Positions 52,500 to 62,344 are shown, counted from the first letter of the stretch. The stretch is 64,000 bases of DNA from JAPPHA01 sp965220985 (GCA_965220985.1 OZ244854.1:3596001-3660000); one strand, 5' to 3'. Numbers and translations: made by a program. Notes: generated by a model from the sequence alone, not told the origin.

Positions 52500-52979
52500 T
52501 CAGGAATTCTCTTCGTTCGGGACCATCATCGCATCAATCACTGCCTCGGCAACAACCTCGCCCGAGACCATGGCGCGGCCACTGACGCGCCAGATTCGAC
52601 GTCGGCTGCGAAGGATCTCCACGTGAAGTTCGAGCATGTCGCCCGGCTTGACCAATCGCCGGAATTTGCACTTGTCAGCGGTCATCAGATAGACCAGAGG
52701 CGGCCCCCCTTCCATCGACAGCGAATGAACGACCAGCACCGCCGCCGTCTGGGCGATGGCTTCGACGATAAGCACGCCCGGCATGATCGGATGTCCCGGA
52801 AAATGCCCTTCGAAATGCGGCTCGCTGGCGTCGATCGCCTTCATTCCCACAGCGCTCTTGCCCGCTTGAATGTCCTCGACCGAGTCGATCATCAAAAACG
52901 GTTCGCGATGGGGAATCATCCGCTTGATCCCCTCGAGGTCGAGGCGTGTGTTTTCGTTGTTGTTCATTTCGGGTGGCAT
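52500..52979 (-). CDS. fabZ: 3-hydroxyacyl-ACP dehydratase FabZ
   Basis: 159 residues from the ATG at 52979; an ATG at 52967 is also possible. Hot-dog fold with the catalytic His in HFPGHPIMPGVLIVEAIAQ and the Glu in the same segment, and IPHREPFLMIDSV near the N-terminus. It dehydrates hydroxyacyl-ACP in fatty acid elongation and draws on the same acyl-ACP pool as LpxA and LpxD. lpxD, often found between skp and fabZ, is absent from this locus. Confidence 0.94.
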   Translation of the reverse strand: MPPEMNNNENTRLDLEGIKRMIPHREPFLMIDSVEDIQAGKSAVGMKAIDASEPHFEGHFPGHPIMPGVLIVEAIAQTAAVLVVHSLSMEGGPPLVYLMTADKCKFRRLVKPGDMLELHVEILRSRRRIWRVSGRAMVSGEVVAEAVIDAMMVPNEENS

Positions 52980-53046
52980 CAGTCTCGACTGTCGTCCTCT
53001 TGCAAAAAACTCCGGTTCCCTACCAGCGCGGTCACGTCCATTCAAG

Positions 53047-53652
53047 TCACTGGGTGTCGTCGGAACGATCGACCTCATTCTCCTGTTCCAGGCGATACGC
53101 CTGATCGAGTTGCACGATGACATCGTCGGTAATGTCGGCGGCTGATGTCGCCAGAAGAACCGCCTGTCGCGCCACGATCATGCCGATCCCGCGCTCGCCC
53201 ATCATTTCGAGCATCACGCTTTCCGCCTTCCTGTAGAAACTTGCGCGCGATTGCTCGAATTCGGCATTCAGTCTTTCCAGCTTCTGTCGCTGGATTGTCC
53301 GAATCGAATTGACCTTCAAGTCGAACTCGTTGGCCCGCCGACGGAATTCTTCGCCATCCATTTCATTGCGCAGAGCTGTCAAGTTGCGTTCCTCTTCCTC
53401 GAGTTCCGCTTGCAGCACTCCGTTTTCTGCTCTGAGTTCGTTTCCCTTCCGGTTCACCTCTTCGAGAATGAGACGTCCCTCGACCGACTCGGCAAGAAGC
53501 CGTTCCTGATCCACGATCGCTGCACGCAGTTGCCACCGGGCATCAGACGTGAATGTCTCCTGGGCGTCGGGCGTTCCGGCAAATCCGAGGAAGGCAAGAC
53601 CAACGACGCTTGCCAACCGGGCGAAGACATGCGTGCGTGGTCCGAAACTCAA
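53047..53652 (-). CDS. skp: OmpH/Skp-family periplasmic chaperone
   Basis: 201 residues if started at the TTG 53652, which overlaps the bamA stop (TTGA) and places a good signal peptide at the N-terminus (THVFARLASVVGLAFLGFAGTPDAQE). An upstream ATG would put the leader some 60 residues in and inside bamA. The mature part is long, charged and coiled-coil (EELEEEERNLTALR-type helices), then a short beta-rich end, as in Skp. It binds unfolded outer-membrane proteins and delivers them to BamA, encoded just upstream. Confidence 0.87.
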   Translation of the reverse strand: MSFGPRTHVFARLASVVGLAFLGFAGTPDAQETFTSDARWQLRAAIVDQERLLAESVEGRLILEEVNRKGNELRAENGVLQAELEEEERNLTALRNEMDGEEFRRRANEFDLKVNSIRTIQRQKLERLNAEFEQSRASFYRKAESVMLEMMGERGIGMIVARQAVLLATSAADITDDVIVQLDQAYRLEQENEVDRSDDTQ

Positions 53653-56075
53653 AAGTACGTTCCGATCGTCAAGCGAAATGTCTCGGTCTTGTCGACGCCC
53701 TCGACAAATTCGAGCGGCTCCGTGAAGTTGAAGGCGAATGTTCCGATTGCGGTGTTCCAGTACAGGGCAAAGCCGGTTGCGGCCCGCAGTTCGAAATCGG
53801 GACTTTTCGCGGTCACCATGGCACACTCAACGGCATTGCCGTTTGTGTCCTTGCTATTGGGATCACACTTGGGATCTTCCTGCGCGGTGGTGACGTCCAG
53901 ACCCCACAAGGAACCTGCATCGACGAAGATTCCGCCGGTCATGCCGATCTCTTCAGGCAGGCCTAACGGGAACCGCCCTTCAAGCCGCGTCATCGCGAAA
54001 TACTTGCCGCCAAGCGGGCTGTTGTTCTCGTCACGCGGACCGATGCCAAAGGTCTGAAAGCCCCGGAAAGAGTTTCCGCCGAGGAAAAACCGGTCCGTGA
54101 CGCGAGAATCGGAACCGATCGGAGCAAAAATGCCAGCCTCCAGCTCCCCCGAGAATACCAGGTCACCCTTGAACAGACTGTGGTAGGCAATGATGCTGCC
54201 GCGCGTCTTCGAATAACGGACATCGCCCCCGACGCCTGCAAAGGTCTGGCGGATGCTGAGTCGATACCCTTCCGATGGCTGGAAGAACGAATCGGTCTTG
54301 TTCACGACATATCGCGCACCAACCGCGCTCGTCAGGGTCTTTCCTTCGTTCCTTTCGCCAACAAGGGGCGAGATGGCTGCCGCATCGGTGCCCGTCCTGC
54401 TTTCCAGTTCGGTCTGGTTCAGCTCGTAGCTGAGTTCGAGCCGGGCCGAAGGGCTGACCGGAAACGACACATACGGTCGCAGGCCGATCTCGCGCGAGTC
54501 GAAGGTGAACGACGTCGAGGTGTTCCGCTCCTGAAACAGGCTCACGCCAACGGTGAGATCACGATCGAGAAAGCGTGGCTCCTCGAAGAAAAACGAGAAC
54601 GCGTTGTCCGCCTTGCCTGCGGTAATCCCCACCCCGATTCGCTGGCCGCGCCCGGCAAAGTTGGCTTCGCGAAGCGAGATGTTGCCCGCTGTTCCCTGGT
54701 CCGACGAGTACGAAACCCCAAACGTCAAGCTTCCCGTCAGGCGTTCTTCGACCCTCACGTCGACGATGACCTGCTCGGGGGACGAGCCGGGCCGGGCGTC
54801 AACCGACACGCTGCTGAAATAACCAAGCGCCCTGATCCGATCCTGGGCACGAAGAATCTCGCGCCGATTGAACGGGTCGCCCTCGACAATCCTGAACTCG
54901 CGCCTGATGACGTAATCCAGAGTCGTCGAGTTTCCGGTGATCTCGATTCGCTCGATGAACTGCCGTGGACCGCGAACCAGTTGGACATCGATGTCGACGG
55001 ACTGGTTTTCGTTGTTGCGCGTGACAACATGCGACGTCTGGACAAAGGCGTAGCCCAGTTCGTTGGCCCGCAGGTTGATGTCGTCGAGCATCTCGTCGAG
55101 CAATTCCTCATCGAAAGTCTCGCCTGCCGATATGTCGATCAGATCGTTGAACCTGCCCACGTCGACTTCGGACAGTTCGCTCGAAATGGTAATGTTTCCG
55201 AACGAAAACTGCGCTCCCTCCCGCAGGCGGAAGGTCACGTGAAAACCGTCGCGCTCCCGGGTCAGCTCGGATGTGACCGAGAGAATCTCGAAATCGATGA
55301 ATCCCCGGCTGCGGTAGAATTCCTCGAGCAGCGCCTGGTCGTTCTCCAGACGTTCCTCGATGAAGGTGTCGCTTCTGAACAGCCAGCTCAGCAGATTCGC
55401 CTGCTTGGTGGCCAGAACCCGCCGCAACCGCGAATCGGAGTAGCTGAGATTGCCGACGAAACCGACGCGCGCGATCTCGACGATGCCGCCTTCAAAGACC
55501 TCGAAAACGAGATCGACCCTGTTTTCCGATCTGCGGATGATCTGCGGCGTCACCTCGGCGCTCAAGCGACCGGCAGCCAGGTAGGCATCCAGAATGAGCT
55601 GTGCATCGGCTTCCGCGGTTGCTGGCGAAAACGTCTGTCTCGGCTGCGATGAAACCAGTGTCAGGAGAACCTCGTCATCGAGAATGCTGTTTCCTTCGAT
55701 GACGACCTGGTTGATCGTCGGGCGTTCCTGCACCTCGATGACGAGCCGATTCCCCTCCGGGCGCACGGAAACCTGTTCGAACAGGTCCGACTCGAACAGG
55801 CGCTGAACAGCCTCGTTGATTTCCGCGAACTCGATGTCGGCCCCGGCTTCGATGCGCGCGATCGAGCGGACGGTATCGGCGGAGAGCCTTTGGTTTCCCA
55901 CGACATCGATCTGATCGAAAACGACCGTTCCCTGTGCATGGGCCGGAGAACCGAACTCTCCAATGAAAGGCGTTGCACTCAGTGCGAACAGAACCGTGAA
56001 AACGCAAGCCAGCTTGTGGGCGAGCCGCCGACGGGCGTTGAACACGGAAAATCCGGCAGAACCAGTTTCGAACAT
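53649..56075 (-). CDS. bamA: outer membrane protein assembly factor BamA
   Basis: 808 residues from the ATG at 56075, preceded by GGAGG. A signal peptide ends in SPAHAQG. Five POTRA domains follow (the first starts VVFDQIDVVGNQRLSADTVRSI), then an Omp85 barrel. The conserved VRGF/Y motif of loop 6 appears as SFRGFQTFGIGP, with NSPLGGKYFAM after it. The protein ends in TIGTYF, an aromatic C-terminus. It is the core of the outer-membrane assembly machine. A 262-base gap separates it from rseP. Confidence 0.95.
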   Translation of the reverse strand: MFETGSAGFSVFNARRRLAHKLACVFTVLFALSATPFIGEFGSPAHAQGTVVFDQIDVVGNQRLSADTVRSIARIEAGADIEFAEINEAVQRLFESDLFEQVSVRPEGNRLVIEVQERPTINQVVIEGNSILDDEVLLTLVSSQPRQTFSPATAEADAQLILDAYLAAGRLSAEVTPQIIRRSENRVDLVFEVFEGGIVEIARVGFVGNLSYSDSRLRRVLATKQANLLSWLFRSDTFIEERLENDQALLEEFYRSRGFIDFEILSVTSELTRERDGFHVTFRLREGAQFSFGNITISSELSEVDVGRFNDLIDISAGETFDEELLDEMLDDINLRANELGYAFVQTSHVVTRNNENQSVDIDVQLVRGPRQFIERIEITGNSTTLDYVIRREFRIVEGDPFNRREILRAQDRIRALGYFSSVSVDARPGSSPEQVIVDVRVEERLTGSLTFGVSYSSDQGTAGNISLREANFAGRGQRIGVGITAGKADNAFSFFFEEPRFLDRDLTVGVSLFQERNTSTSFTFDSREIGLRPYVSFPVSPSARLELSYELNQTELESRTGTDAAAISPLVGERNEGKTLTSAVGARYVVNKTDSFFQPSEGYRLSIRQTFAGVGGDVRYSKTRGSIIAYHSLFKGDLVFSGELEAGIFAPIGSDSRVTDRFFLGGNSFRGFQTFGIGPRDENNSPLGGKYFAMTRLEGRFPLGLPEEIGMTGGIFVDAGSLWGLDVTTAQEDPKCDPNSKDTNGNAVECAMVTAKSPDFELRAATGFALYWNTAIGTFAFNFTEPLEFVEGVDKTETFRLTIGTYF

Positions 56076-56337
56076 GATGCCTCCATTTGCGAGGGGAACC
56101 GACAAGGCGCGGCAGATGATCCTAACGCAAGCTGTCCCCGCTCGCAATTATCAGTGACGACTCGTGAGGCAAATTGAGGAACGCCCGAAGAGGGCGGTGC
56201 AAACCAATGAGCTGAGTCCCGTCGTGTCGCAGGCCTTCCGTTCCGGTCATGCCTCCCACCCGAGGAGAAACCCACGATTCGAGCGATTGCCGAAAGACGA
56301 ACACAGCTGATTGCCCCGCAGGTCCGCCCCCTGCCGG

Positions 56338-57762
56338 TCAGACGGCGAAGAGACGCAGAATGTCGTTGTAGGTGGCAAACAGCATCAAGCTGAGAAGCGC
56401 CATCAGACCGACCTGGGTCAAGAAACCCATCACCCGCTGATTGGGACGTCGACCTGCAATCGCCTCGTAGATCAGCATGACCACGTGACCGCCGTCGAGA
56501 ACAGGAATCGGAAGCAGGTTCAGGATTCCGATCGCAACCGATATCACCCCGATCAGCCAGACGAGATCAAGCAGTCCGTTTGACGCCACTTCGCCCGAGA
56601 TATGGGCAATGCCGATCGGTCCCTGAAGGTTGTCGATGCCGATGTTTCCCGCAAACATGTGGTAGATCCCGTCCATCGACATGTCGACAACCCGCACCAC
56701 GGTCGAAGCGCCGATTTCAAGCGATTGAATCGGGCCTGGGGTCTGGATTTCCGGCTCGAACGCCAGCCTTCCGCGAACGCCGATCACCAAGCGTTTTTCG
56801 TAGACGCCGGCAGCGACCTCCCGGTCCATGAGAGCTGGAACGACCTGTGTCAGCAGGGTGTCGCCTTCTCGATACACCAGCATGTCGACAGGCGAATCTC
56901 CCCCGCGCAGCACGACGTCGCGAAGGTCGGCGAAACTCCGCAGTTCAATTGAATTCGCTTCCAGTATCAAGTCGCCGGGCCGCAATCCGGCGCGGCTTGC
57001 GGGCGACAGCGGCTCGACACTGGCCAGGAACGGCGCGAAGGGATCGTCGCCTGCGATCTCGATCAGACCACCGTCACGCTCCACCACGTATTCGATCGCA
57101 ACACGATCATTCTGCATGCTGGAGGCATCCGACTGCCCCGACAAAGCAGCCTGTGAAATCACGTACTGGATGTCCGAAAACCGTTCGATCTCCTGGCCGT
57201 TGATTTCAACGATGCGGTCGCCCGGTTGAAGGCCGAATTCAAAACCCGGCAGGTCATGAAGCTTGCCGACCAGCGGCGCGTCGGTTGACACGCCATTGAC
57301 GGTTGCGAGACCGGCGAACACGAACACAGCCAGGGCAAAATTGGCGAAAGGCCCTGCGACAACCGTCAGCAAACGCGACGGAACCGATGCATCATCGAAG
57401 AAATCGCCCTCGACGTCGTCAAGCTCCGAAGTCTCCTCGCCTTCGGAGTCGGACTCCTCCAGTTTGGGATCTTCTGAAACCTCTTCGTCCGTCTCCTCTT
57501 CAACAACCGGTTCGAGAAACCGGACATAGCCACCAAAAGGCAGGGCCGCGACTTGCCAGGTCGTGCCTCTTCGATCGCGCCACGACCAAAGGACCGGCCC
57601 GAAACCGACCGAAAAAACCACGATGCCGATCCCGCACCAGCGACCGGCCAGATAATGGCCCAGTTCGTGAATGAAGACGATGACCGACAGGACCAGGATG
57701 AACGGAATCGCGTGCGATGCGAACGGCCCGACGATCGGAATGACGGCAATTGAGTCAAACAA
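56338..57762 (-). CDS. rseP: site-2 protease RseP
   Basis: 474 residues of an M50 intramembrane metalloprotease. The zinc motif HELGH is in IVFIHELGHYLAGRWCG, the third ligand in LLPIPVLDGGHVVML, and two PDZ domains lie between (about 190-270 and 275-350). It cleaves anti-sigma factors and remnant signal peptides. The start appears to be TTG, with AGGAAC upstream. An acidic insert of about 35 residues (roughly 90-125: EEETDEEVSEDPKLEESDSE and on) follows the first membrane helix and is not a standard feature. Confidence 0.92.
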   Translation of the reverse strand: MFDSIAVIPIVGPFASHAIPFILVLSVIVFIHELGHYLAGRWCGIGIVVFSVGFGPVLWSWRDRRGTTWQVAALPFGGYVRFLEPVVEEETDEEVSEDPKLEESDSEGEETSELDDVEGDFFDDASVPSRLLTVVAGPFANFALAVFVFAGLATVNGVSTDAPLVGKLHDLPGFEFGLQPGDRIVEINGQEIERFSDIQYVISQAALSGQSDASSMQNDRVAIEYVVERDGGLIEIAGDDPFAPFLASVEPLSPASRAGLRPGDLILEANSIELRSFADLRDVVLRGGDSPVDMLVYREGDTLLTQVVPALMDREVAAGVYEKRLVIGVRGRLAFEPEIQTPGPIQSLEIGASTVVRVVDMSMDGIYHMFAGNIGIDNLQGPIGIAHISGEVASNGLLDLVWLIGVISVAIGILNLLPIPVLDGGHVVMLIYEAIAGRRPNQRVMGFLTQVGLMALLSLMLFATYNDILRLFAV

Positions 57763-57776
57763 GAGACTGTTCCTGC

Positions 57777-58943
57777 TCAGGAGATTGAAGCGAGTTCGTC
57801 GACCGTGGATCTCGCCCAGGTGTCCGCTTCTCTGATCGCGGATAGATCGGGCATCGTCGAATCATTCGAACACCTGCCTGCATAGCGTTCCAGGACCTCT
57901 TCGACCATCCCGGCCATGTCGGTAAAGCCGATTTTTCGCGCGATGAAATGGTCGGCGGCGCGTTCCTTTGCCCCGTTGAACACCGCGCCCGACAAGCCAC
58001 CGAGCTCCAGCGCGAACTCGGCGAGTCGAAGCGCCGGAAACCTGTCCGGGTCAGGCCGTTCGAATTCCAAGCGGCCAAAGCTGGTCAGGTCAAAAGGCTC
58101 AAGTCCGCTTTCCATGCGTTCGGGCCAGTTGAGCGCGACGCTGATCGGATGACGCATGTCGGTGGGCCCGATCTGGGCGAAGATTCCCCGGTCAACGAAC
58201 GACACCAGACCGTGAACAAGACACTGGGGATGAACGACAACGCGAATCTGTTCCTTGTCAACAGGGAAAAGTTCTTTCAATTCAATGATTTCCATTGCCT
58301 TGTTGAACATGGATGCGCTGTCGATCGATATCCTCGTCCCCATGTTCCAGGCAGGATGCCTTGCCGCCTCCTCGGGCGTGACCGCAGCGAGTTCCTCGAT
58401 CGGCGACTTCAGGAAGGGTCCGCCCGAAGCTGTCAGGTAGACCTTGTCGACGCCATTGAAGCCCGTCGCTTCAAGGAGCTGAAACAGCGCAGAGTGCTCG
58501 CTGTCGACCGGTATCAACCGGCATCGGTTATCCGAACAGATCGTCTTGAGGAGAGAACCGCCGCAGACCAGGGACTCCTTGTTGGCAAGCGCCATGACCT
58601 TCGACGACCTTGCGCCCTCCAGGCTGACCTCAAGTCCGGCAAAACCGACGATTGCCGACATGAACCAGTCAACGGGTTGCCGGGCTGCGTCGAGGAGCGC
58701 CTCGCGGCCTCCCGCAACACGAATGCCGCTCCCGTCGAGCGCGTGCTTCAGTTCGGCAAGGCAACCTTCGTTCGCGATGACGACGATTTCCGGTCGCAGT
58801 TCCCGGGCTTGGCTCGCGAGCAACTCGACATTCGATCCGCCAGAAAGGGCCACGACTTCGTGAGCGTCAAGAGCCCGCTTGACCACGTCGACCGTCAGGC
58901 ATCCGACGCTGCCCGTCGACCCGAATATCGAGATTCTTCGCAT
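57777..58943 (-). CDS. dxr: 1-deoxy-D-xylulose 5-phosphate reductoisomerase
   Basis: 388 residues from the ATG at 58943 (MRRISIFGSTGSVG). The NADPH-binding GSTGSVG, the ANKESLVCGG loop, the metal-binding DSEH, the ASGGPF loop and the MGTRISIDSASMFNKAMEIIE helix are all present. It converts DXP to MEP, the first committed isoprenoid step; ispDF of the same pathway is at 20549. It lies 22 bases after cdsA. Confidence 0.95.
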   Translation of the reverse strand: MRRISIFGSTGSVGCLTVDVVKRALDAHEVVALSGGSNVELLASQARELRPEIVVIANEGCLAELKHALDGSGIRVAGGREALLDAARQPVDWFMSAIVGFAGLEVSLEGARSSKVMALANKESLVCGGSLLKTICSDNRCRLIPVDSEHSALFQLLEATGFNGVDKVYLTASGGPFLKSPIEELAAVTPEEAARHPAWNMGTRISIDSASMFNKAMEIIELKELFPVDKEQIRVVVHPQCLVHGLVSFVDRGIFAQIGPTDMRHPISVALNWPERMESGLEPFDLTSFGRLEFERPDPDRFPALRLAEFALELGGLSGAVFNGAKERAADHFIARKIGFTDMAGMVEEVLERYAGRCSNDSTMPDLSAIREADTWARSTVDELASIS

Positions 58944-58965
58944 CCCAACGTGACTCGAACCGGCG

Positions 58966-59769
58966 TCAGTTGCCGACCAACCCGGGCAGCATTCCGCTCG
59001 AGCAGATTGCCACACCGAGGCAACATGCCGCGATCAGACCATCGAAGCGGTCGACCAGGCCGCCATGGCCCGGAACCAGATGGCTGCCGTCCTTGGCTCC
59101 GACGCGCCGTTTCATCGCGGACTCGGCCAGGTCGCCTGCCTGTGAGACCACCGAGAGAGCCATTGCCAAAGGGAACGCGATGACGCCGATCAGGCCAGTG
59201 GCCCAGAAGACCATTCCAACGATCAGTGCCAACCCCCACCCGCCGACGACTCCCGACCATGTCTTGTTCGGGCTGACGCGCGGCCAAAGTTTCGGCCCAC
59301 CAATGGCGCGGCCCAACGCGTATCCGCCGGTGTCGGTCGCAATCGCGACCAAGACGACAAAAAAGGCCAGCGTTGCGCCACAGGCGGACCTGATCGTCGC
59401 GAGGCCCCAGAATCCGATCAAGATGAGCACAAGAGCGCCAAGAACAACGACGGGTGATGGCCGGGAAACAACGAGCGCAAGACTCGCGAGAATCAAGATG
59501 CCACCGACCCACCACGGGGCGGACAACAGCACCGAAAGCAGCGCGAGGCCCGGCAGAATGCCGCCAAAGAGCCCGATGACTCGTCCGTCTTCATCGGACC
59601 AGTGCATGGCGGTGACTTCCCAGGCGATCACGGCAACGGCAATCGCCAGAACACCAGCCAGAAGCAGCCCGCCGACCCACAGGGAGGTCAGACCGACCGC
59701 AGCCATCACCAATGAAGAGAGAACGCGGACGCCGAGATCACCAAATTCCATCCGCGACCAATCAGGCAT
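58966..59769 (-). CDS. cdsA: phosphatidate cytidylyltransferase
   Basis: 267 residues from the ATG at 59769, two bases after the uppS stop. It is an integral membrane protein with about seven helices; the CDP-alcohol signature is SVVSQAGDLAESAMKRRVGAKD, with LVPGHGGLVDRFDG following and SPNKTWSGVVGG before. It makes CDP-diacylglycerol from phosphatidate and CTP for phospholipid synthesis, feeding the pathway that includes pgpA at 21829. Confidence 0.93.
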   Translation of the reverse strand: MPDWSRMEFGDLGVRVLSSLVMAAVGLTSLWVGGLLLAGVLAIAVAVIAWEVTAMHWSDEDGRVIGLFGGILPGLALLSVLLSAPWWVGGILILASLALVVSRPSPVVVLGALVLILIGFWGLATIRSACGATLAFFVVLVAIATDTGGYALGRAIGGPKLWPRVSPNKTWSGVVGGWGLALIVGMVFWATGLIGVIAFPLAMALSVVSQAGDLAESAMKRRVGAKDGSHLVPGHGGLVDRFDGLIAACCLGVAICSSGMLPGLVGN

Positions 59770-59771
59770 CG

Positions 59772-60512
59772 TCAGGCGTTCTGGTGTGCGATCTTGCCGA
59801 AGCGACGATCTCGCTGCGCGTACTGGTTCAGAACATTGCGAAACATGTCGGCCGAAAAGTCCGGCCAGTCCGCCTTCACGAAGGCAAATTCCGAGTAGGC
59901 CGACTGCCACAGAAGGAAATTGGACAGCCGCATCTCGCCGGATGTCCTGATCACGAGGTCCGGATCGGGAATGTCTGCCGTATCGAGCATCGAGGAAACG
60001 GTCTGCTCCGAAATCTCCTCCGGTTCGAGTTCACCATCGCGCACGGCAGCCGCGATTCGCCGAACGGTCCGGGTGATCTCGTCACGCGCACCGTAGTAGA
60101 TGGCGACGTTCAGGTTCAAGAGCGTGTTGTGTTCGGTTTCCTTTTCCAGCCAGCGCGCCAGTTCCTGCAGCCTGGCATCGAGACGGGCAAGGTCGCCGAT
60201 GAAGCGAACGCGGATCCCGGCGCTGACCAGCTGCTTTGCCTCGGAGCGGATGTAGCTGTTGAACAGTCCCATGAGGGCAGCGACTTCCTCTTCCGAGCGC
60301 TTGCTGTTTTCGGTCGAGAACGCGAACAGCGTCAGAGATTCGATTTCCGAATCGATTGCCGCCTTGAGGATTTCGCGTACGCGGGCCGCTCCCCGGGCGT
60401 GACCCTGGATTCGGCGCAGACCACGACGCGTCGCCCAACGGCCATTCCCGTCCATGATGATGGCAACCGACTTTGGCAGTCCGGACGCACCCTGCGGCAT
60501 TGTTTGGGACAT
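59772..60512 (-). CDS. uppS: undecaprenyl diphosphate synthase
   Basis: 246 residues of a cis-prenyltransferase. Catalytic Asp in AIIMDGNGRWATRRG; FPP site around GHARGAARV; LTLFAFSTENSKRS; and the C-terminal DLVIRTSGEMRLSNFLLWQSAYSEF. The usual FSxENW tryptophan is Ser here, a minor departure. The product is the lipid carrier for peptidoglycan and O-antigen units. Forty-six bases separate it from frr. Confidence 0.94.
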   Translation of the reverse strand: MSQTMPQGASGLPKSVAIIMDGNGRWATRRGLRRIQGHARGAARVREILKAAIDSEIESLTLFAFSTENSKRSEEEVAALMGLFNSYIRSEAKQLVSAGIRVRFIGDLARLDARLQELARWLEKETEHNTLLNLNVAIYYGARDEITRTVRRIAAAVRDGELEPEEISEQTVSSMLDTADIPDPDLVIRTSGEMRLSNFLLWQSAYSEFAFVKADWPDFSADMFRNVLNQYAQRDRRFGKIAHQNA

Positions 60513-60558
60513 TCGTCAATCCGTGCTGGTGATCGAGCGGCGGGGTCAGGCCGGTCGC

Positions 60559-61119
60559 TCAAACCTGCATGATCTCTTCCTGCTTGACCTTGAGGGCTTC
60601 ATCGATCGACGAAATCGCGCCATCGGTCAGTTCCTGTATCTCGTCGGACCAGAGCCTCTGATCGTCTTCGCTCATGCCTTCGGCCTTGGCGGACTTGATC
60701 TGGTCCATGCCGTCGCGCCTCACGTTTCGCACCGCAACGCGAGCGCCCTCGGCATACTTGCCCGCGACACGCGCGAGTTCCGCGCGCCTTTCCTCGTTCA
60801 GCTCCGGAATCGGCAGGCGCAGAATGGTGCCTTCGACAATCGGGTTGAGCCCCAGACCCGAATTCCTGATGGCCCTGTCAACCGCACCGACCAGGCTCTT
60901 GTCCCATACATTGACCGAGATCATGCGCGGATCGGGCACGTTGATGGTGGCGCACTGATTGATCGGAAGTTGCGACTCGTAGGCGTCCACCATGATTGGA
61001 TCAAGGATTGCCGCCGATGCGCGTCCGGTGCGCAAACCGGCAAATTCCTGCTTGAGGACCGAGACGGCGCCATCCATCCGGCGTTTCAGGTCATCGACAT
61101 CAATGTCTAGATCAGCCAT
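60559..61119 (-). CDS. frr: ribosome recycling factor
   Basis: 186 residues. Domain I helices begin DLKRRMDGAVSVLKQEFAGLRTGRASAA; domain II includes the loop YESQLPINQCATINVPDPRM; the C-terminal helix ends EALKVKQEEIMQV. With EF-G it splits post-termination ribosomes. It lies 119 bases after pyrH, in the conserved pyrH-frr order. Confidence 0.96.
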   Translation of the reverse strand: MADLDIDVDDLKRRMDGAVSVLKQEFAGLRTGRASAAILDPIMVDAYESQLPINQCATINVPDPRMISVNVWDKSLVGAVDRAIRNSGLGLNPIVEGTILRLPIPELNEERRAELARVAGKYAEGARVAVRNVRRDGMDQIKSAKAEGMSEDDQRLWSDEIQELTDGAISSIDEALKVKQEEIMQV

Positions 61120-61238
61120 TCGTGTCAGCCGCTGTTTTTCTGCTCACCACCCTCCGAGACCCGCCCCGAAGGGATCGAGGGTTCCGAATTCACCCGTGCC
61201 GTGCTCGCGAGACCATGACATCACGTGCACCTCTGGCC

Positions 61239-62000
61239 TCATTGGACAACGGAGAATTGACCTTCGCCACGAAGGATTCTCGCGAGGCCCCCTGAATCTC
61301 TAAGCGAAAACACGACGATCGGCAATCCGTTGTCACGCGCAAGGGCGATGGCCGATGCATCCATGACCTTGAGATTCCGTTGCAGAACTTCACCGTAGCT
61401 CACGCGGTCAAACCGCTGGGCGTCAGGATGAACCTTGGGATCCTTGTCATACACGCCATCAACCTGCGTGCCCTTGAAGATCGCCTCGCACCCGATCTCG
61501 CTGGCTCTGAGTGCGGCAGCCGTGTCCGTGGAAAAGAACGGGTTGCCGGTGCCGGCCGCAAAAATGCACACCCGACCCTTCTCGAGATGGCGAACGGCAC
61601 GCCGCCTGATGTAGGGCTCGCAGACCTGATCCATCGGAATGGCCGACGCGACCCTGGTGTAGACTCCAAGCGACTCCAATGCGCCTTGCAAGGCGAGCGC
61701 GTTGATGACGGTTGCAAGCATGCCCATGTAATCGGCGGTCGAGCGTTCCACGCCCATCTCCGACCCCTGAATCCCCCGGAAGATGTTGCCTCCGCCGACC
61801 ACGAGGCACAATTCGACCCCGAGGGATCGGACTGTCTTGATCTCTTCAGCGATGTGGTTGACCTTTGGGGGGTGAAGACCGGGGCCGAGGTCTCCCATCA
61901 GCGATTCACCGGAGAGCTTGAGGAGCACCCGCTTGTACTTGAGAGCGGGCTCCGCTTGCGATGACTCTTCCGTGACTTCCGACATTCTGTTGACCACCAT
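61239..62000 (-). CDS. pyrH: uridylate kinase
   Basis: 253 residues from the ATG at 62000, supported by AAGAGG six bases upstream. Amino acid kinase fold: YKRVLLKLSGESLMG, VVGGGNIFRG, RSTADYMGMLATVINALAL, and the GTGNPFFSTDTAAALRA segment. It phosphorylates UMP to UDP. In most alphaproteobacteria rpsB and tsf lie immediately upstream; here the next gene is the divergent miaA, so that linkage is broken. Confidence 0.95.
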   Translation of the reverse strand: MVVNRMSEVTEESSQAEPALKYKRVLLKLSGESLMGDLGPGLHPPKVNHIAEEIKTVRSLGVELCLVVGGGNIFRGIQGSEMGVERSTADYMGMLATVINALALQGALESLGVYTRVASAIPMDQVCEPYIRRRAVRHLEKGRVCIFAAGTGNPFFSTDTAAALRASEIGCEAIFKGTQVDGVYDKDPKVHPDAQRFDRVSYGEVLQRNLKVMDASAIALARDNGLPIVVFSLRDSGGLARILRGEGQFSVVQ

Positions 62001-62344
62001 CGCAACCTCTTCGTCCGCCCTCACTGTCGCAAATGCCAGTCGAATTCAACGGCGAATTCCCGTTTCAGCAGCAATGTCGTGAACGTCGGGCATTGAGGTC
62101 GTTGGCGGGTTGATGGCAGAGAGGGCCATGCCATCGTGATTCATGCATTTTTGTGTCCCGACACCCCCACCACGCAACTGCAAGAGGCACTTCAAGCTCG
62201 ACCAAAACGGGACCGGTGGCGGCGGTGGTCCTGAGCGATCCAATCCAACGCACTTCCGGAAGCCTTTCCGAGTGCTCTTGATATCCGTCCTCATAACGAA
62301 TCGATCCGCGTTGACTCGCACTCGCTGGCAATGATTGATGCCCC
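62001..62344. promoter_or_regulatory. divergent intergenic region between pyrH and miaA
   Basis: 344 bases with no credible gene. It should carry the promoter of the long pyrH-lpxB operon and that of miaA. No boxes could be assigned with confidence. Confidence 0.4.
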
